DNA of 64,000 bases from Agrobacterium larrymoorei (GTDB lineage: Bacteria > Pseudomonadota > Alphaproteobacteria > Rhizobiales > Rhizobiaceae), in contig NZ_JAUTBL010000002.1 in NCBI RefSeq assembly GCF_030819275.1, forward strand, positions 2,234,501-2,298,500, given 5' to 3'. A program made the translations under genes and the position numbers. Below, one piece after another: positions 43,825 through 52,473 of the stretch. The notes below the pieces were generated by a model. That model was not told the DNA's origin, searched no databases, and saw only the letters and a program-made list of their open reading frames with translations. Position 1 is the first letter of the stretch; each line of letters opens with the position of its first letter.

Positions 43825-44517
43825 TTATACCTCGTCCGGTAACTGCCAATCGATCGGGTCTCGTCCATGCGAGACGAGGAAGGCGTTGGCCTTGGAGAAA
43901 TGGTGGTTGCCGAAGAAGCCGTTATGGGCGGAGAGCGGCGATGGGTGGGCCGATTTCAGCACCAGATGTTTGCGCTGATCGACGAAGGACGCCTTCTTCT
44001 GCGCGTAGGAGCCCCAGAGCAGAAAGACAACGTGGTCGCATTGCTCGTTGACGGCGCGAATGACGGCATCGGTGAACTTCTCCCAACCCTGGCCCTGATG
44101 CGAGGCGGCACGCGCCTGCTCCACCGTCAAGACGCTGTTGAGAAGCAGAACGCCTTGCTTGGCCCAGCTTTCGAGAAAGCCGTGCTTCACCGGATGGGCA
44201 CCGAGATCGCTTTGCAGTTCCTTGTAGATATTGACGAGGGAGGGCGGGATGCGCACGCCGGGGCGCACCGAGAAGCAAAGACCATGGGCCTGGCCCGGAC
44301 CATGATACGGATCCTGCCCCAGGATAACGACCTTGACCTCGTTGAGCGGGGTCAGATCGAGCGCGCGGAAATACTCCGGCCCCTTGGGAAAGATCTGCTT
44401 GCCGGCTTCCTTTTCGGCCAGCAGGAAGCCTTTGAGCTTCTGCATATATTGGCTGTCGAATTCACCCGAAAGCGCCTGTTTCCAGCTCTCTTCGAGTTTT
44501 ACGCCAGCCTCTGCCAT
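43825..44517 (-). CDS. ung: Uracil-DNA glycosylase
   Basis: A 230-residue family 1 UDG. The catalytic water-activating loop is [20 protein letters not shown], the central part has [12 protein letters not shown], and the leucine-loop motif is [15 protein letters not shown]. It removes uracil from DNA in base excision repair. Full length and intact. Confidence 0.98.
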   Translation of the reverse strand: MAEAGVKLEESWKQALSGEFDSQYMQKLKGFLLAEKEAGKQIFPKGPEYFRALDLTPLNEVKVVILGQDPYHGPGQAHGLCFSVRPGVRIPPSLVNIYKELQSDLGAHPVKHGFLESWAKQGVLLLNSVLTVEQARAASHQGQGWEKFTDAVIRAVNEQCDHVVFLLWGSYAQKKASFVDQRKHLVLKSAHPSPLSAHNGFFGNHHFSKANAFLVSHGRDPIDWQLPDEV

Positions 44518-44541
44518 GGTGAGCCGTCCTCTGTAAGCTGC

Positions 44542-44937
44542 TTACTTGAAGCGATTGCCCCGCTGCAGCACTTCGATCTTGTAGCCATCCGGATCGCAGA
44601 TGAAGAAATACTTGGCGAACGGCACGCCTTTGTAATCCGCCTCGATGATCTTGCCAACCGAAAGGCCGAGTTCGGTCAGGCGCACATGCTCGGAATCCAC
44701 ATCTTCGACGCTGACGGCAATATGGCCATAGCCATCTCCCAGCGCGTAAGGCACTTCGCGGCCCTTGTTGACCGTCAATTCCAGCTCGAAATCGCCTTCG
44801 GGATTGCTGAGGTAGATCAGCGTAAAGGTCTCGAACTCGAAGCGCTCCGCAACGTTGAGATCAAAAGCCTGCTTGTAAAAATCCACCGAACGTTTTTCGT
44901 CCAGCACACGGACCATCGAGTGGATCAACTTCGCCAT
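44542..44937 (-). CDS. gloA: Lactoylglutathione lyase-like (glyoxalase I) protein
   Basis: A 131-residue vicinal-oxygen-chelate protein starting MAKLIHSMVRVLDEKRSVDF. It has ELELTVNKG, GYGHIAVSVEDV and FFICDPDGYKIEVLQR, the last with the conserved metal-binding Glu. It matches GloA, which converts hemithioacetal of methylglyoxal and glutathione. The start follows AAGGAAA; the longer frame upstream reads through a family B repeat and is not coding. Confidence 0.88.
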   Translation of the reverse strand: MAKLIHSMVRVLDEKRSVDFYKQAFDLNVAERFEFETFTLIYLSNPEGDFELELTVNKGREVPYALGDGYGHIAVSVEDVDSEHVRLTELGLSVGKIIEADYKGVPFAKYFFICDPDGYKIEVLQRGNRFK

Positions 44938-44957
44938 CGTGTTTTCCTTCATCCTGT

Positions 44958-45066
44958 TAAAGCCTGTCGCGATCTTTCGCAGTCGCGCCTCACGCTTTAG
45001 GTTTTTGGTTTGTCGCATGGTCCTATCGCCAGAGCGCTTCAGCACTTTTGCGCGGACCATGCTTCA
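44958..45066. repeat. Family B palindromic repeat, copy 4
   Basis: TAAAGCCTGTCGCGATCTTTCGCAG...CACGCTTTAGG followed by a TTTGTCGCATGG...CCATGC pair. It is a diverged copy that lacks the GANTC site. It lies just upstream of gloA. Confidence 0.7.
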
Positions 45067-45196
45067 GCCGGTTGCACCCCTGCATTTTGGCAGCCAGATA
45101 AAGCCGAAAGGCCGATAGTTCAACCCCTTGGCTCGGCGCGCGGGTTCGGCGTGCTTTTTCTCTGTCATGGATGGCAGACGCATGTTACCGGCAGAT

Positions 45197-45562
45197 ATGC
45201 GCATTTTTTATCTCTGTCTCGGCTGTCTGATGGTCGCAACCGGTGTGGTCGGTGCGTTTTTGCCGCTCCTGCCGACGACGCCGTTTCTGCTCGTGGCGCT
45301 CTGGTGCTTTTCCAAATCATCACCCCGGCTGGAAGCCTGGATGCTGAACCACCCACGTTTCGGCAAGTCCCTGCGCAACTGGCGCGAACACGGCGCCATT
45401 CCGCGGCGCGCCAAGATCGCCGCAGTCTCTTTGATGACAATGAGTTACCTGATTTACATCGTCATCATGGCCCCGCCCGCTCTTCAGATGCTGATCGTCG
45501 CACTCGTGATGATTGGTGCCGGGACCTTCGTCGTCACGCGTCCATCGCCGCCCCAGGAGTGA
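45197..45562 (+). CDS. YbaN/DUF454 family membrane protein
   Basis: A 121-residue protein with two or three membrane helices and the family pattern VVGAFLPLLPTTPFLLVALWCFSKSSPR, then WLEH-like NWREHGAIPRRAK. The start MRIFYLCLGCLMVATG matches where family members begin; ATGs at 45167 and 45182 are possible but extend the N-terminus without hydrophobic sequence. Function unknown. It converges on hmuV. Confidence 0.85.
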   Translation: MRIFYLCLGCLMVATGVVGAFLPLLPTTPFLLVALWCFSKSSPRLEAWMLNHPRFGKSLRNWREHGAIPRRAKIAAVSLMTMSYLIYIVIMAPPALQMLIVALVMIGAGTFVVTRPSPPQE

Positions 45563-45571
45563 AGCAGCGCC

Positions 45572-46354
45572 CTAGCGATGCCGCGCCTGCGGCAGCACAT
45601 AGGCGATATGATCGGCAGGCAGACGCCCCACCGCGCCCCCCACGCCATAGACGCGTGCAATCGTCTCGTCATTGATGGTCTCGAGCGCCGATCCGCAAGC
45701 GGTCACAGCCCCCCGGTGCATGACGATAAGTTGATCGGCGAACTCTGCCGCGAGATTGAGATCGTGGAGGATAGCCAGCACCGTACCGCCAGCCGCAACA
45801 AAGTCTCTGGCCGTTTCCAAGACGGAAATCTGGTGACCGAGGTCGAGGCTGGAGGTCGGCTCGTCCAGAAGCAGCACGCGGCTTTCGCCGTTCTCCACCG
45901 GATAAGGAACCTGCGCAAGCGCGCGGGCAAACTGCACCCGCTGCTGTTCTCCGCCGGACAGCATGTTGTAGGCCCGCCCCTCGAAGCCGCCCAAGCCGAC
46001 CTTTGCGAGCGCTCGGCGTGCCTGTTCATCCGGTGTGCGAGAGCCTTGTGCGACGGCGCCCATCCGCACGATTTCAAGCGCGGTGAAGGGAAAGGCCAGC
46101 ACCGTGCTTTGCGGCAGGACGGCGCGAAGGCGGGCAAGCTGCACGGGCGAGAAGACCGAAAGGTCGATCGTGCCATAGGCCACGCTGCCCCGGTCCGGCT
46201 TCAGCTCGCCGCACACCACTTTCATCAGCGTCGATTTGCCCGCACCATTGGGGCCGATGATGACACTGAAGGTACCGGGCGCAAGGCTGATCGACACGTC
46301 ATGGATCAGATGCCGCTCGCCGCGCGTAACGGTGAGATTGCGTGCCGAGATCAT
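45572..46354 (-). CDS. hmuV: HmuV, haemin ABC transporter ATPase
   Basis: A 260-residue ABC ATPase with Walker A GPNGAGKST, signature LSGGEQQRVQFARAL, Walker B LLLDEPTSSLDLGHQ and H-loop LHDLN. The HmuV-specific insert ALAQVPYPVENGESRVL sits before Walker B. It overlaps hmuU by 4 nt (ATGA). It powers haem import across the inner membrane. Confidence 0.94.
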   Translation of the reverse strand: MISARNLTVTRGERHLIHDVSISLAPGTFSVIIGPNGAGKSTLMKVVCGELKPDRGSVAYGTIDLSVFSPVQLARLRAVLPQSTVLAFPFTALEIVRMGAVAQGSRTPDEQARRALAKVGLGGFEGRAYNMLSGGEQQRVQFARALAQVPYPVENGESRVLLLDEPTSSLDLGHQISVLETARDFVAAGGTVLAILHDLNLAAEFADQLIVMHRGAVTACGSALETINDETIARVYGVGGAVGRLPADHIAYVLPQARHR

Positions 46355-47439
46355 GTCGCGCTCCTCAGCCCAAGACCGTTCCTGCCAAGCAGCAGAAAGA
46401 GGAAGACCGGCGCCCCGATCAACGCCATCACCACCCCGATCGGCAGTTCAGCGGGTGCGGCAACCGTACGGGCAAAACTGTCCGCGAGCAGCAGAAGTGC
46501 CGCCCCGCCAATCGCCGAGGACGGCAACAGGAAGCGATGCGACGAGCCGATGACGAGGCGCAGCAGATGCGGCACAACGATGCCGACAAAGCCGATAGAG
46601 CCAGCCGCGGCGACACTCGCGCCGCAGGCGGCAGCTACCACGACGATAACGATGCGCTTCAACCGTTGCACCGGAATGCCCATGTGAAAGGCGGCAGCAT
46701 CCCCAAGGATCAGCGCATCCAGCCCCTTGGAGACGAAGGGGATGCTGGCAAGGATCGCCAGCACGAAAGGCAGCGTCGCCAGCACCTTGGTTGAGGTGGC
46801 TCCGCCGAGCGAGCCAAGGCTCCAGAAGGTGATGTCACGCAACGCCCGGTCATCCGCCAGGAAGATCATCAGGCCGGTCAGCGCACCACTCAAGGCAGCC
46901 ACCGCGATACCGGCAAGGATTAGAACAGTCGTCGAGGTGGCCCCGTTTCGGGTGGCGATGAGGTAAAGCAGGAAGGTGTTGATCAGCCCTCCGGCAAAGG
47001 CCATGACCGGCAGGAAGTGCACGCCGAGAAAAACCGAAAGCGGCGCAAGAAGCCCGCTACCCAGCGCCAGTGCGGCAACAGCGAAAAGCGCGGCACCCGA
47101 GGTAACGCCGACAAGGCCGGGATCGGCCAGCGGATTGCGAAACAGCCCCTGCATCATGGCGCCGGAGACGGCAAGTGCCGCGCCGATCATCAAACCGAGC
47201 CCCGTCCGCGGCAGCCGCACGGCCTCCAGGATAACGCGATCGCGCGCCTCCATCGTAGCTGCACCGCCGGTGAAGTAGAGCCAAAGCTCATGAAGCCCGA
47301 CCCCGGTTGGGCCGCTTGAAAGCGATACGAGACAGGCGAGAAACAGAATGACGCAAAGCGCGACGAGTGTGAGCAGACCCTTGCGGGATCGATCGCCCGG
47401 CACCCGCCCAGCGGCTGCATTCATCGCCACGGCGCTCAC
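46351..47439 (-). CDS. hmuU: HmuU, haemin ABC transporter permease
   Basis: A 362-residue FecCD-family permease with about ten helices. It has GAALAVSGAMMQGLFRNPLADPGLVGVTSG (split here as GAALAVSGAMMQ and NPLADPGLVGVTSG) and GFVGIVVPHLLRL, the coupling-helix region that contacts HmuV. It overlaps both hmuT and hmuV by 4 nt, so the three are one coupled operon. Confidence 0.94.
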   Translation of the reverse strand: MSAVAMNAAAGRVPGDRSRKGLLTLVALCVILFLACLVSLSSGPTGVGLHELWLYFTGGAATMEARDRVILEAVRLPRTGLGLMIGAALAVSGAMMQGLFRNPLADPGLVGVTSGAALFAVAALALGSGLLAPLSVFLGVHFLPVMAFAGGLINTFLLYLIATRNGATSTTVLILAGIAVAALSGALTGLMIFLADDRALRDITFWSLGSLGGATSTKVLATLPFVLAILASIPFVSKGLDALILGDAAAFHMGIPVQRLKRIVIVVVAAACGASVAAAGSIGFVGIVVPHLLRLVIGSSHRFLLPSSAIGGAALLLLADSFARTVAAPAELPIGVVMALIGAPVFLFLLLGRNGLGLRSAT

Positions 47440-48323
47440 GGCTTGACGATCTCCGGATAAAGCTTCGACGCAAGTTCACGACCGGCGTCTGGCGTGCGCG
47501 GGCCAAAGCCGATCAAGTAAAGCCCGTCCATGCTGATCAGGGCCCTCGCCGCAGCGGCAGGTGTGGACTGGAAGGCGGGCAGCGCAAAGACTTCCTCTGG
47601 CTTTGCCGCATGGTTGCCGCGCTGCATGGTGAGAATGACATCGGGTGCTGCGGCAATCACCGCCTCATCCGTCAGCGGCTTGTAGCCGGTGATCTCGGGT
47701 GCTGCATTGACGCCACCTGCAAGCTCGATGATCGCCGCCGCTTCGGTCTCCTTGCCCGCCGCCATGATGCGCCCGCCCGCCATGGACAGCACGAAAAGCA
47801 CCCGCTTCTTCTTGTCTCCGACGGCGGCAACATCCTTGGAAAGGGCAGCAAGATCGGCATCGACCTTGTCGGCCAGCACCTTCGCCTTGTCTTCCAGACC
47901 GACCGCCGCCCCAACGTCTTCGATCTTCTTTGCGATGGCCTTGGCGTCGGGTGGCGTATCCACCGTCACCATCGGCACTTCGCTGGCTTTCAAAATGCCG
48001 ATGACATCCGGCGGTCCGGCACCGTCTTCGGAAAGGATCAGATCCGGCTTCTGTGCCAGAACGCCCTCGGAAGACAGCGCCCGCATATAGCCGACATCCG
48101 GCTTCGAGGTCGCCTCGATGGGATAGGTGCTGGTGGAATCGCGGGCAATCACGCGGTCACCGGCACCCAGCGCATAGAGAATTTCCGTAATCGTGCCACC
48201 CACGGCCACAATCCGTTTGGCCTCCGGATTGCCCTTGTCCGAAGCCGTCGCTTGAAGCGGCGTAAGGGCGACAAGCGCTGGTAAAACAAGACCAAGGAGA
48301 GCGGAACGGGAGGAAACCGGCAT
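47436..48323 (-). CDS. hmuT: HmuT, haemin-binding periplasmic protein
   Basis: A 295-residue type III (helical-backbone) periplasmic binding protein with a signal peptide (ALLGLVLPALVALTPLQATA). Early motifs are RIVAVGGTITEILYALGAGD and DSTSTYPIEATSKPDVGYM; the tyrosine near PDVGYMR is at the site used for haem in HmuT/ShuT. It is the first gene of hmuTUV and is divergent from hmuQ. Confidence 0.92.
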   Translation of the reverse strand: MPVSSRSALLGLVLPALVALTPLQATASDKGNPEAKRIVAVGGTITEILYALGAGDRVIARDSTSTYPIEATSKPDVGYMRALSSEGVLAQKPDLILSEDGAGPPDVIGILKASEVPMVTVDTPPDAKAIAKKIEDVGAAVGLEDKAKVLADKVDADLAALSKDVAAVGDKKKRVLFVLSMAGGRIMAAGKETEAAAIIELAGGVNAAPEITGYKPLTDEAVIAAAPDVILTMQRGNHAAKPEEVFALPAFQSTPAAAARALISMDGLYLIGFGPRTPDAGRELASKLYPEIVKP

Positions 48324-48507
48324 GTGATAACCCTGCTATCGAAAGGCGCGGCAGGACTGCCGCATATAAGTTGAGTTATTTACACATCTTTAAAATACGC
48401 ACAATCCGATAAAGTGGAGTATCCGCGTTATCTTTTTGATTTTGCCCTTTTCATTTTTGAACTCGCTCAATATCCTGAGCAACACATACCACTTAATGGA
48501 GACCCAA

Positions 48508-48855
48508 ATGTTTATCGCTATGAACCGCTTCCGCGTTGTCCCGGGCTATGAAGAGGCCTTCGAGACCATCTGGCGCGAGCGCAAGCGCCATCTGAGCGAG
48601 ATGCCGGGCTACCTTGAATTTCACATGCTGAAAGGCCCGAGCGCTGAGGATCACACGCTCTACGCCTCGCATACCGTCTGGGCGACGAAGGACGATTTCA
48701 CCGCCTGGACGCGCTCCGAACAGTTCCGCGCGGCCCATGCCAATGCCGGCAACAATCGCGGCAAGGTCGAATATCTCTCCGGTCCGCATTTCGAGGGCTT
48801 CGACGTCATCATCCATGAAGACAAGAACGGCGAAACCCGCTCGGTCGCCGCATGA
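48508..48855 (+). CDS. hmuQ: HmuQ-like haem-degrading monooxygenase (IsdG type)
   Basis: A 115-residue ABM-fold protein: MFIAMNRFRVVPGYEEAFE, then RERKRHLSEMPGYLEFHMLK and HTVWATKDDFTAWTRSEQFR, with a His in AAHANAG at the position of the haem-ligand His of IsdG-like enzymes. Rhizobial HmuQ and Brucella BhuQ of this type open the haem ring and free iron. GGAG precedes the ATG. Divergent from hmuT by 184 nt and overlapping hutX by 4 nt, it completes an uptake-and-degradation locus. Confidence 0.87.
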   Translation: MFIAMNRFRVVPGYEEAFETIWRERKRHLSEMPGYLEFHMLKGPSAEDHTLYASHTVWATKDDFTAWTRSEQFRAAHANAGNNRGKVEYLSGPHFEGFDVIIHEDKNGETRSVAA

Positions 48856-49382
48856 CGATGAGTGGCCTCGTGACAGACGAGGCCAGTGAGCGACGCAGCC
48901 GCGCTGAAGCGGCGCTGGCCGAAAAGCCCGACGGTGTCGTGGAAGCCATTGCCGGCAAGGCTGCGGTGACGCCTGCCGAAATTCTGGCGATCCTGCCGCC
49001 CGGTGCCGCCATTCAGGCACCTGCCGAAAGCTTCAACGCCATCTGGGACGAGCTTCGCAGCTGGGGCGAAATCCTGATGATCGTCCAGACGCCGGATATC
49101 GTCTTCGAAGTGGCAGGCACCCTGCCGGAAGGCAGCGAGGGTCATGGCTGGTTCAACATTCACGGCGATAGCCCGATTGGCGGGCATATCAAGAAGGAGG
49201 CTTGCGTCTCCATTGCCTTTGTCGATCGCACATTCCACGGACGCCGTTCGCTCTCAGTCTGGTTCATGAATGCGGGCGGCAGCGCCATGTTCAAGATCTT
49301 CGTGCGCCGCGACGCGCAGAAGGAATTGCTCGCCCCTCAGGTCACCCGCTTCGAGGCATTGCGCGACAGCTTTCGCACCTGA
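48852..49382 (+). CDS. hutX: HutX/ChuX-family haem utilisation protein
   Basis: A 176-residue cytosolic protein of the HuvX/HutX/ChuX group. It has AEILAILPPGAAIQ, GWFNIHGDSPIGGHIKKEAC and SVWFMNAGGSAMFKIFVRRD. Family members are split beta-barrels that bind haem after import and pass it to degrading enzymes. Its ATG overlaps the hmuQ stop, which supports a handover to HmuQ. Confidence 0.88.
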   Translation: MTMSGLVTDEASERRSRAEAALAEKPDGVVEAIAGKAAVTPAEILAILPPGAAIQAPAESFNAIWDELRSWGEILMIVQTPDIVFEVAGTLPEGSEGHGWFNIHGDSPIGGHIKKEACVSIAFVDRTFHGRRSLSVWFMNAGGSAMFKIFVRRDAQKELLAPQVTRFEALRDSFRT

Positions 49383-49601
49383 CGGTGATGAAGCCCGGGC
49401 TGCCGAATGATCGCATCGCGGCAGCCCTATCCGCACTCCTGCTTTGAACATCCGATGTCGCTCCCGGCATGTTCCGCGCCCTTCCTCTGCCTTATGAATT
49501 CAACACATTGATCTGAAGCGCGGAAGCAGTGCGGTGGAGGACTTGCGCCCAGGCACGTTTGCGCTATTAGGCACCAAGAAGATCGCGAGGGGTAAGACCA
49601 G

Positions 49602-50486
49602 ATGACGACCTATGTATTGACCGTAGCTTGCAAATCCACACGCGGCATCGTCGCCGCCATTTCGGGTTATCTCGCGGACAAGGGTTGCAACATCGTCGAT
49701 AGCTCGCAATTCGACGACCTCGAAACCGGCAAGTTCTTTATGCGCGTCTCCTTCATTTCCGAAGAGGGCGTGTCGCTTTCAGACATCAAGGAAGGCTTCA
49801 AGCCGGTTGCCGAGCGCTTCAAGATGGAAGCCGAGATTTTCAGCGATGGCGAGCGCACCAAGACGCTGCTGATGGTGTCGCGTTTCGGTCATTGTCTCAA
49901 CGATCTGCTCTATCGCTGGAAGATCGGCGCGCTGCCGATCGATATCGTCGGCGTCGTCTCCAACCACTTCGATTACCAGAAGGTCGTCGTCAACCACGAC
50001 ATTCCCTTCCACCACATCAAGGTGACAAAGGAAAACAAGCCGAAGGCCGAAGCCCAGCTGAACGACCTGATCGAAAGCACCGGCACCGAACTCGTGGTTC
50101 TGGCGCGCTACATGCAGGTTCTCTCCGACGACATGTGCCGCAAGATGTCCGGCAAGATCATCAACATCCACCACTCCTTCCTGCCAAGCTTCAAGGGCGC
50201 CAACCCCTACAAGCAGGCCTATGAGCGCGGCGTGAAGCTGATTGGCGCCACCGCCCATTACGTCACCGCCGATCTCGACGAAGGCCCGATCATCGAGCAG
50301 GACACGGTGCGCATCACCCACGCCCAATCGGCAGACGACTACGTCTCGCTCGGCCGCGATGTGGAAAGCCAGGTTCTGGCCCGCGCCATCCATGCCCACA
50401 TCCACCACCGCACCTTCATCAACGGCAACCGCACCGTGGTCTTCCCGCCAAGCCCGGGTTCCTATGCGTCGGAGCGGATGGGCTGA
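49602..50486 (+). CDS. purU: Formyltetrahydrofolate deformylase
   Basis: A 294-residue enzyme that hydrolyses 10-formyl-THF to formate and THF. An N-terminal ACT domain (YVLTVACKSTRGIVAAISGY) is followed by the formyltransferase fold with VLARYMQVLSD, NIHHSFLPSFKGANPYKQAY and GATAHYVTADLDEGPIIEQD, which holds the catalytic Asp and His. Full length. The 220-nt leader carries no recognised riboswitch. Confidence 0.97.
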   Translation: MTTYVLTVACKSTRGIVAAISGYLADKGCNIVDSSQFDDLETGKFFMRVSFISEEGVSLSDIKEGFKPVAERFKMEAEIFSDGERTKTLLMVSRFGHCLNDLLYRWKIGALPIDIVGVVSNHFDYQKVVVNHDIPFHHIKVTKENKPKAEAQLNDLIESTGTELVVLARYMQVLSDDMCRKMSGKIINIHHSFLPSFKGANPYKQAYERGVKLIGATAHYVTADLDEGPIIEQDTVRITHAQSADDYVSLGRDVESQVLARAIHAHIHHRTFINGNRTVVFPPSPGSYASERMG

Positions 50487-50491
50487 TTGGC

Positions 50492-50598
50492 TAAAGCATG
50501 TCGCGCAAAACTGTGCAGCGGTTTTGCGATAACGACATGCGACAGAACAAGGACTTAAAGCGTAGGGAGCGAATCTGAAAAATCGCGACACGCTTTAA
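50492..50598. repeat. Family B palindromic repeat, copy 5
   Basis: One of the best copies. Hairpin 1 is CGCAAAAC-TGTGCAGC-GGTTTTGCG inside GCATGTCG...CGACATGC; hairpin 2 is TTAAAGCGT...ACGCTTTAA holding GCGAATCTGAAAA. It carries a GAATC site and starts 6 nt after the purU stop. Confidence 0.88.
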
Positions 50599-50690
50599 GT
50601 ACCACGGAAGCCAAAAATAATTTTGGACCATAAGCAACTGACGGCGCTCCGTGCCGTTTCTCTTGCGCAGTCCAACCAAGAGGCTTCCCC

Positions 50691-51044
50691 ATGAAAAAGT
50701 TGATTATCGCCGGCGCCGCGCTCTTCCTTGCGGCCGGAACCGCCTTTGCCCAGCAGCCACCACCGCCGCCTCCGCCGGCAGCGCCGGCTGACGGAATGGC
50801 AAAGCCCGACGCTCCGCCACCGCCTCCAGGCCCTCGCGGTCCCATGGAGCGGGGCCCCGGCCCAGATGGTCCAGGTCCGGACGGCCCACGTGGCCACATG
50901 CCTCCCCCGCCGCCACCCTCCAAGGGTGCGCATTTCCGCATCGAGAGCGGTGAGACCAAGATCGACGTCAAATGCGCCGATGATGAGCCGATGAAGGCTT
51001 GCGCCGACATCATGATGCAGCTCATCGACAAGATGAACGATTAA
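50691..51044 (+). CDS. Proline-rich secreted protein
   Basis: A 117-residue protein with a signal peptide (MKKLIIAGAALFLAAGTAFA) and three runs of five to seven prolines within a Gly/Pro/Asp-rich stretch (about 23-78). A short conserved-looking C-terminal domain of about 40 residues follows, with two cysteines (VKCADDEPMKACADIMMQLI) that could form a disulfide. Periplasmic, function unknown. Its own terminator follows. Confidence 0.82.
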   Translation: MKKLIIAGAALFLAAGTAFAQQPPPPPPPAAPADGMAKPDAPPPPPGPRGPMERGPGPDGPGPDGPRGHMPPPPPPSKGAHFRIESGETKIDVKCADDEPMKACADIMMQLIDKMND

Positions 51045-51056
51045 GCCTTTGGATGT

Positions 51057-51093
51057 GGCAGGGTGGCGATGCGCTGCCCTGCCCTTTCGTTTT
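51057..51093 (+). terminator. Terminator after the proline-rich gene
   Basis: A 7-bp stem GGCAGGG/CCCTGCC with a 13-nt loop and a CTTTCGTTTTG tail, 13 nt past the stop and just before the convergent tctE stop. Confidence 0.75.
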
Positions 51094-51099
51094 GATCGG

Positions 51100-52473
51100 T
51101 CAGAACCGGATCGACGCCTTCAGCCCGCGCCCGCCCGCGCCGTCTTCGAGAACAAGCGCCGCCTTGAAAAGCGTTGCGATTTCCTCGACGATCGCTAGCC
51201 CCAGCCCAGCCCCCGGCGCCACATTCCCCTCACCACGCGCGAAGCGCTGGCGCACGATGGCGCGCTTTTCCGCTGGGATGCCGATGCCATTATCCTCAAC
51301 CTCCAGACAGGCCCGGCCTTCGACCTTCAGCACCCGCACGGTGATTTCCGAGCCGTGTCCGGCATAGGCGATCGCATTGCTGATGAGGTTGCCGAGAAGT
51401 TCTCGAAGCAGCAGCGGTTCAGCCTGGACGGTCGCCGCGTCCACCTCCTCGAAACCGAGATCGATATCGGCCTCTGCCGCGCTCGGCACGAAATCCGCCG
51501 TCACCGATTGGGCGAGCGACACGAGATCGACGGCAACGAGGCTTTGTTTTTCGCCGGACCCTGCGGCATCGATATTGGCCATGCGCAGAAGCTGCGCCAG
51601 AATATGCTCGGCATGGGCAACGGAGGCGTCGCCCTTCTTCGCTGCCGCCTTGGCCTCTTCCAGCGTCTGGGCGCGGGCAGCAAGTGCCAGCTGCGTGCGG
51701 ATGATGGCAAGCGGCGTGCGCAACTGGTGGCTGGCATTGCCGGTGAAATGGCGCAGCGCATCGAGCGCCGATTGCAGCCGCACCATGAAAGAGTTGACCG
51801 TTTCCACCAGATTTTCCACCTCCACTGGCACGGATTGCCGGATCGGATGCAGATCGTCGGGGCTTCGCTCGCCAATCGCCTCGCTCAAGCGGTAGAGCGG
51901 GCGCAGCGACAGGGTTACCGCCACCCAGACGATTGCCGCGGCACCCAGGATCATCAGGAGCAGGCGCAGTGCCGAGCGCAAGATGATGGCGCGGGCAAGC
52001 CGGCTGCGGGCAATGGTGGTTTCCGCCACAGTGACGGTAAAAGGCACGGAGTTGATGCCGGTGGAGGCAAAGCGGCGCAGGGCCGCAACGCGGATCGGCT
52101 CTCCACGGAACACCGCATCCTGAAAACGCGGGCTGTCGCCTCGCAGACCGCTCACCGAGGGAAGGTTCTGATAGCCGGTGAGAAACTGGCCGTTCGGCCC
52201 ATCCACCCGGTAGAAGACGCGATCCTGTGCGGCAGAGGTCAGCATTTCCAGCGCCACATAGGGAATATCGACTTCCAGCGTGCCGTTTTCCGCCACCACC
52301 ACGCGTTCAGCGATCGCCAGCGCCGAGCCGGAGAGCACCCGGTCGGAGACGATATTGGCGGTGTTGATCGCCTCGCGATAGGTATCCGCCAACGCCACGC
52401 AGCCGATGATCGCGGTCGAGACCAGCAGCCAGCCGAGAAGCCTGCGCCGAAGCGAATAGGCGACCTTCCTCAT
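51100..52473 (-). CDS. tctE: TctE-type sensor histidine kinase
   Basis: A 457-residue kinase with two membrane helices (about 12-30 and 168-190). Between them is a 2CSK-N periplasmic domain of about 130 residues. A HAMP-like segment is followed by HisKA (GNASHQLRTPLAIIRTQLAL, acceptor His) and HATPase_c (NLISNAIAYAGHGSEI, DNGIGIP, GAGLGLAIV). This is the layout of TctE, which senses tricarboxylates and related acids. It overlaps tctD by 4 nt. Confidence 0.92.
   Translation of the reverse strand: MRKVAYSLRRRLLGWLLVSTAIIGCVALADTYREAINTANIVSDRVLSGSALAIAERVVVAENGTLEVDIPYVALEMLTSAAQDRVFYRVDGPNGQFLTGYQNLPSVSGLRGDSPRFQDAVFRGEPIRVAALRRFASTGINSVPFTVTVAETTIARSRLARAIILRSALRLLLMILGAAAIVWVAVTLSLRPLYRLSEAIGERSPDDLHPIRQSVPVEVENLVETVNSFMVRLQSALDALRHFTGNASHQLRTPLAIIRTQLALAARAQTLEEAKAAAKKGDASVAHAEHILAQLLRMANIDAAGSGEKQSLVAVDLVSLAQSVTADFVPSAAEADIDLGFEEVDAATVQAEPLLLRELLGNLISNAIAYAGHGSEITVRVLKVEGRACLEVEDNGIGIPAEKRAIVRQRFARGEGNVAPGAGLGLAIVEEIATLFKAALVLEDGAGGRGLKASIRF

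Noticed and set aside
48324..48507. Iron-regulator box (RirA TGA-N9-TCA or Irr ICE) in the hmuT-hmuQ gap
   Set aside because: Only near-misses such as TGA-N9-ACA were found; not strong enough to annotate.
49383..49601. Folate or purine riboswitch before purU
   Set aside because: No conserved junction or pairing pattern of a known class could be recognised in the 219-nt leader.
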